A stretch of 44,556 nucleotides of DNA from Streptomyces melanogenes (lineage in GTDB: Bacteria > Actinomycetota > Actinomycetes > Streptomycetales > Streptomycetaceae), in the NCBI RefSeq assembly GCF_014649795.1, contig NZ_BMTS01000040.1:1-44556 (forward strand). The letters run 5' to 3'. A program made the position numbers and the translations under genes. Below the pieces are notes generated by a model. It searched no databases. It had not been told where the DNA came from and worked only from the letters and a program-made list of their open reading frames with translations. Shown in pieces: positions 41,950-44,556 of the stretch (its first letter is position 1; each line of letters opens with the position of its first letter).

Positions 41950-42340
41950 ACGCCGTTTCCGCACGGCGGCGGGCCGTGTGGTCTGCCGTACGAGGACGTC
42001 GGTGGCCAGGGGGCCGCAGCCGCCGTATACCGCGCCGGTGGCGGTGAAGGTCAGCGTCGCCGCGTCAGGCGCGGGGGTAAAGGCGCAGGTCTGGTCGGGG
42101 GTGGGGTCACCGTCACCGGAACACCGGGCCGACGGTGAGCACGGTGCTGACTCCGCCGCCGACATACGGTGCCACCGCGTTCAGGCCGGACGTGGGGGAG
42201 ACCCGGGTGACGACGCCGCTGCTGTTTGTCCATGAGGGCCAACGTCGCTGGCCCAAGTCGTTGGTGTGCAGGCCGTCCGGCAGGTCGGTGCCCGGGTCGA
42301 CGGCGTCCGCCATTCGGGCCGCCCGTGGTCGGCATCGGCC
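41950..42340 (-). pseudogene. Decayed secreted protein, possibly SGNH hydrolase-like
   Basis: Two minus-strand frames have protein-like pieces that follow each other. The first is ADAVDPGTDLPDGLHTNDLG, whose DGLHxND resembles the catalytic Asp-x-x-His block of SGNH/GDSL esterases, then RVSPTSGLNAVAPYVGGG, ending at a stop at 42113. Then, in another frame, comes TCAFTPAPDAATLTFTATGA-VYGGCGPLATDVLV. No start codon or signal peptide can be connected. I read it as a frameshifted, 5'-truncated gene upstream of the small secreted-protein gene; the family call is tentative. Confidence 0.35.
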
Positions 42341-42394
42341 CGCTGCGCAGGCCGCAGCATAGGAATCCCGCAAAACCCTTGTCCGAGAAACGCA

Positions 42395-42417
42395 GGGCGC
42401 CTCACTACGAGGCGCCC
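42395..42417. terminator. Perfect 9-bp hairpin
   Basis: GGGCGCCTC (42395-42403) pairs with GAGGCGCCC (42409-42417) around ACTAC. It is about 155 bases past the MBL-hydrolase stop codon on the minus strand and could be its terminator, or a relic between the two genes. Confidence 0.55.
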
Positions 42418-42573
42418 CACGGCGTGCAGACGGCGACAAACTTCTTGCTCGCGCGGCGAGTTGCCGTGCTTTCCTTATGGGTCAGATGGGGCACTCCGAC
42501 TCTGCACTCCGACCTTGTACGCCGTTCCGCAGATGACCTTGTACCCCGACAGCCGGTTGCTGGGAGATGCTTC

Positions 42574-43206
42574 CTAGCGGATTGACATGGGCTTCCCGTC
42601 CGGGATGCGTGTGTACTCGGTGTTGCCCTTGAAGTCCAGCCAGCCGTCGAAGTACTCCTGGCCGAGCTTGTTGAGGGTGGCGTCGTGGATCGGGAACGCC
42701 CGCTTGGGTCTCACTGCCCGTACGAAGTCCAGTGCTTCGGAGAGTTTGAGCCAGGGTGCGGCGGCTGGCACGAGCAGCGTCTCCACCGGCGACGGCGGGA
42801 CGAACAGCGCATCGCCCGGGTGGTAGACCGTGCCGTCGACGATGAAACCGACGTTGGCGCAGCCGGGCAGGCCGTCGTAGATCTCGGCGTGTGCCCCGCC
42901 CACGACGTCGACGGCGAACCCGGCCGCCGTGAATCGCTGCCCCGCCTCGACGGCGACCGCCGTGCCGCCCAGCTCGGGGGCCGACTCGATCGCTGCCGAC
43001 GGCAGGTACACCCGGAACGCGGAGTTGCGCTGGCCGGCTGCCACGAGCTTGGCGATGTCGAGGTGGTCGGGGTGCTCGTGCGTCACCAGCACCTCGTCGA
43101 CCCCGTCGAGCGCTTCGGCCTGCGAGAATATCCCCGGGTCGATCACCAGCACCCGGTCGTCCGTCTCCAGGCGCACACAGGCATGGCCATATTTGATCAA
43201 TTGCAT
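42574..43206 (-). CDS. MBL-fold metallo-hydrolase (UlaG-like)
   Basis: 210 residues from the ATG at 43206. Metallo-beta-lactamase fold with the dinuclear zinc motif H43-E-H45-P-D47-H48 in VTHEHPDHLD, an early LVIDPGIFSQ strand, a GFIVDGTVYHPGDALFVP segment supplying the bridging Asp, and a late His in AFPIHDATLN. Length and motifs match the UlaG-like/YtnP-like small MBL hydrolases, whose substrates are mostly unknown (lactones, cyclic or phosphodiester metabolites). No operon partner. Family firm, substrate unknown. Confidence 0.88.
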   Translation of the reverse strand: MQLIKYGHACVRLETDDRVLVIDPGIFSQAEALDGVDEVLVTHEHPDHLDIAKLVAAGQRNSAFRVYLPSAAIESAPELGGTAVAVEAGQRFTAAGFAVDVVGGAHAEIYDGLPGCANVGFIVDGTVYHPGDALFVPPSPVETLLVPAAAPWLKLSEALDFVRAVRPKRAFPIHDATLNKLGQEYFDGWLDFKGNTEYTRIPDGKPMSIR

Positions 43207-43310
43207 GCGCCCACTATGGCAAGGCTGTGCCGGAGATCAAGCCGTTCGACAGCGCGACAACCAGCTGAGCGGCCCGTCCCCAGCACGCGCATCGGGATCA
43301 TCCTGCAGGA

Positions 43311-43517
43311 ATGATCACACGACACACGCGGGTTGCCCACCTCCTGGTCCTCTCGCCCGGCCCCGCGCTCCCGGCGGACGCGGGCCGCTTCTACTGCATC
43401 CCCCGTCACCAGACACCCGTTCTGCGCTATGTCTCCCCGCTCCCGCCAGCCGAAGCCCGCCCGCCCGCCGCACTCAGGCCCGCCTCGCGCACGGCCCGCC
43501 CCGACGCGAAGCGATGA
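43311..43517 (+). CDS. Possible small protein
   Basis: 68 residues (MITRHTRVAHLLVLSPGPAL...). The first 45 residues look protein-like (RFYCIPRHQTPVLRYVSPLP) and the rest is Pro/Ala/Arg-rich. AGGA directly abuts the ATG, so initiation would be weak. No family recognised. It may be a chance frame. Confidence 0.3.
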   Translation: MITRHTRVAHLLVLSPGPALPADAGRFYCIPRHQTPVLRYVSPLPPAEARPPAALRPASRTARPDAKR

Positions 43518-43642
43518 CACCCCTGCCGACCGTGCCGGCCCCGGCCGGGACCCCGGGGATCGCTCGCCTGCTCATCGGCGTGCTGCCGGCATCCCGCGCG
43601 GTCCTGATAGGGTCCGGCCCATGATGCAGACCCGAAAGGCCC

Positions 43643-44071
43643 ATGGCGCGTAGGTCGCCCGGCTCGCTCCGCGCTCAGCGGCGGCCAGCCCGTAGGAGGG
43701 ACCAGCCCGCGCGGCAGATCCCCGGAGTGCCCCGGCGTACGCGTGCGGCCATCGTCCGGGTCGAAGCCCAGCTGCTGGGGTACGGCTCGGTGGCGCAAGC
43801 CCTTGACCAGTACCGGCGCTTTCTCCGCCGCCCCGGCCGCTACCTGTACCTGCCCTGGGACCCGTGCCCCTGCTGCGATCCGGCCGAGGCCCGGGACACC
43901 CTCGAAGAAGCCCTGCGCCACATGCCGCCCGCGGCCCGGGCAGGGCTCCGCAAAATCGTCGCGCCGCTGGACGAGGAATTCCACCGCCGCACCCTGCCCA
44001 ACCCCTGGTCTCCTTCGGTAGACGCCCGGCACGCGGCTGCGTGGTGGCGTCACCGGATCAGGGAGATATGA
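43643..44071 (+). CDS. Hypothetical basic protein
   Basis: 142 residues from the ATG at 43643, with AAAGG six bases upstream. An Arg/Pro-rich N-terminus is followed by a helical domain: AAIVRVEAQLLGYGSVAQAL, DQYRRFLRRPGRYLYLPWDP, a CPCC motif, ARDTLEEALRHMPPAARAGL, RKIVAPLDEEFHRRTL, and an end DARHAAAWWRHRIREI. Proteins of this type occur on streptomycete plasmids and chromosome arms with no known role. The CPCC pair with a later His might bind metal. Its stop codon overlaps the ATG at 44068 that opens the next, decayed region (ATATGACA). Confidence 0.55.
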   Translation: MARRSPGSLRAQRRPARRRDQPARQIPGVPRRTRAAIVRVEAQLLGYGSVAQALDQYRRFLRRPGRYLYLPWDPCPCCDPAEARDTLEEALRHMPPAARAGLRKIVAPLDEEFHRRTLPNPWSPSVDARHAAAWWRHRIREI

Positions 44072-44132
44072 CATCCACCAACGTCGGGGACCCCCTGAAC
44101 CCACGGTTACCGGGCCGACGTCATCCGCGCCA

Positions 44133-44556
44133 GTGGCCGACTCGAGGAAGACGCGCGAGCTGCTGCGAACGGTCCGGTCGATGACCGACCTGGCCGTGAA
44201 GCAGGCGGTGATCGCGCCGTCCATGCTGAGCATGTTCTACCCCCCTCTGGGCATCAGGGGATACTCCCGGCAGGCATTCCACGACGACCTGGTCGACGAG
44301 GCGGAGGCCGACATCCGGGGCTGCCTCGACGGCGGCGCCCACAAGGTGCAGATGGACTTCACCGAGGGCCGGGTCTCGCTGAAGCTCGACCCGGACGGGG
44401 GGCTGCTGCGGGACTGGGTCTCCCTGAACAACGAGGTGCTGGACCGGTTCTCCCCCCGAGGAGCGGCAGCGTATCGGGGTCCACACCTGCCCCGGCGGGG
44501 ACTGGGACTCCACGCACAGCGCGGACGTCGACTACCAGAGGTTCCTGCCCAGGTTC
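44133..44556 (+). pseudogene. MetE-like (cobalamin-independent methionine synthase family) gene, frameshifted, runs off the window
   Basis: From about 44133 the frame reads VADSRKTRELLRTV-RSMTDL, AVKQAVIAPSMLSMFYPPLG, FHDDLVDEAEADIRGCLDGG, AHKVQMDFTEGRVSLKL. This is the MetE/vitamin-B12-independent methionine synthase II family (the lpgP-type PSMLSMFYPP block, then a QxDxxE-like segment). At about 44451-44456 a run of six C shifts the frame; with five C it continues SPEERQRIGVHTCPGGDWDS, THSADVDYQRFLPRF, including the conserved HxCxGG zinc-ligand motif, to the window end. Before 44133 a piece of the family N-terminus (YRADVIRASGRLEED) lies in a different frame, so there is probably a second lesion. 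MetE-like paralogs of this size often serve as methyltransferases outside methionine synthesis. A sequencing error at the C run is possible. Confidence 0.7.

Noticed and set aside
1..44556. CRISPR arrays and tRNA or rRNA genes
   Set aside because: No regularly spaced repeats with unique spacers and no cloverleaf- or rRNA-like sequence was noticed when reading both strands; a dedicated RNA search could not be run.

Overview
The window looks like Streptomyces or a close actinomycete. G+C is very high throughout, most ribosome-binding sites are GGAGG-like, and GTG starts are common. It carries an Scr1-type HTH regulator with a DUF397 partner, many exported FG-GAP or I36-type proteins, and IS families common in streptomycete chromosome arms and linear plasmids. 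No rRNA, tRNA or CRISPR array was seen. The number of broken genes, IS remnants and small secreted proteins points to an accessory region such as a chromosome arm, an integrated element or a plasmid.

Layout. (1) 1-4.4 kb: tail of an IS5-like transposase beside a secreted-protein start it seems to have cut, an exported I36/FG-GAP protein, hypotheticals, and a broken copy of an IS-associated coiled-coil gene. (2) 4.7-7.6 kb: sugar-acid catabolism, with a GntR/FCD regulator fused to a complete gluconokinase, then a ManD-type mannonate dehydratase. (3) 8.0-10.5 kb: an Scr1-like regulator whose promoter carries two ACGGnCCGT boxes 21 bp apart, a two-TM protein with a cytosolic tail, and a DUF397 protein. 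(4) 10.4-15.5 kb: nested mobile DNA. An IS1182-like remnant is followed by a truncated ParB-like gene cut by an IS256-family element, and that element's transposase is itself interrupted, antisense, by a 2,171-nt group II intron. Removing the intron restores the transposase frame exactly. (5) 15.9-23 kb: secreted and membrane proteins, a metalloprotease with one internal stop codon, and a frameshifted IS110 element with a structured leader that may encode a bridge RNA. (6) 24.6-39 kb: an unusual lipid/polyketide locus on the minus strand. (7) 39-44.5 kb: an endonuclease-VII-fold protein, a small secreted protein, an MBL hydrolase, and a frameshifted MetE-like gene running off the end.

The most interesting part is region 6. 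One translationally coupled set encodes [AT-ACP] > KS-KS'-KR-DH (1,566 aa, no AT or ACP of its own) > a 797-aa thiamine-diphosphate enzyme with a roughly 200-residue extra N-terminal domain. About 2.1 kb further on, a second coupled set encodes ACP > FabF-like KS > acyl-CoA oxidase-like flavoprotein > SDR. Together they resemble a PUFA-synthase/heterocyst-glycolipid-type iterative synthase that passes a reduced or unsaturated acyl chain to a C-C bond-forming or -cleaving ThDP enzyme. I do not recognise this combination as a described pathway. In this copy the locus looks disabled: the AT has lost its N-terminal half, including the GHSxG nucleophile, through a deletion that fused it to a decayed DUF4434 secreted-protein gene, and it also carries a one-base frameshift. 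The other synthase genes have intact frames and catalytic residues.

All functional statements rest on motif recognition by eye; no database search was run.
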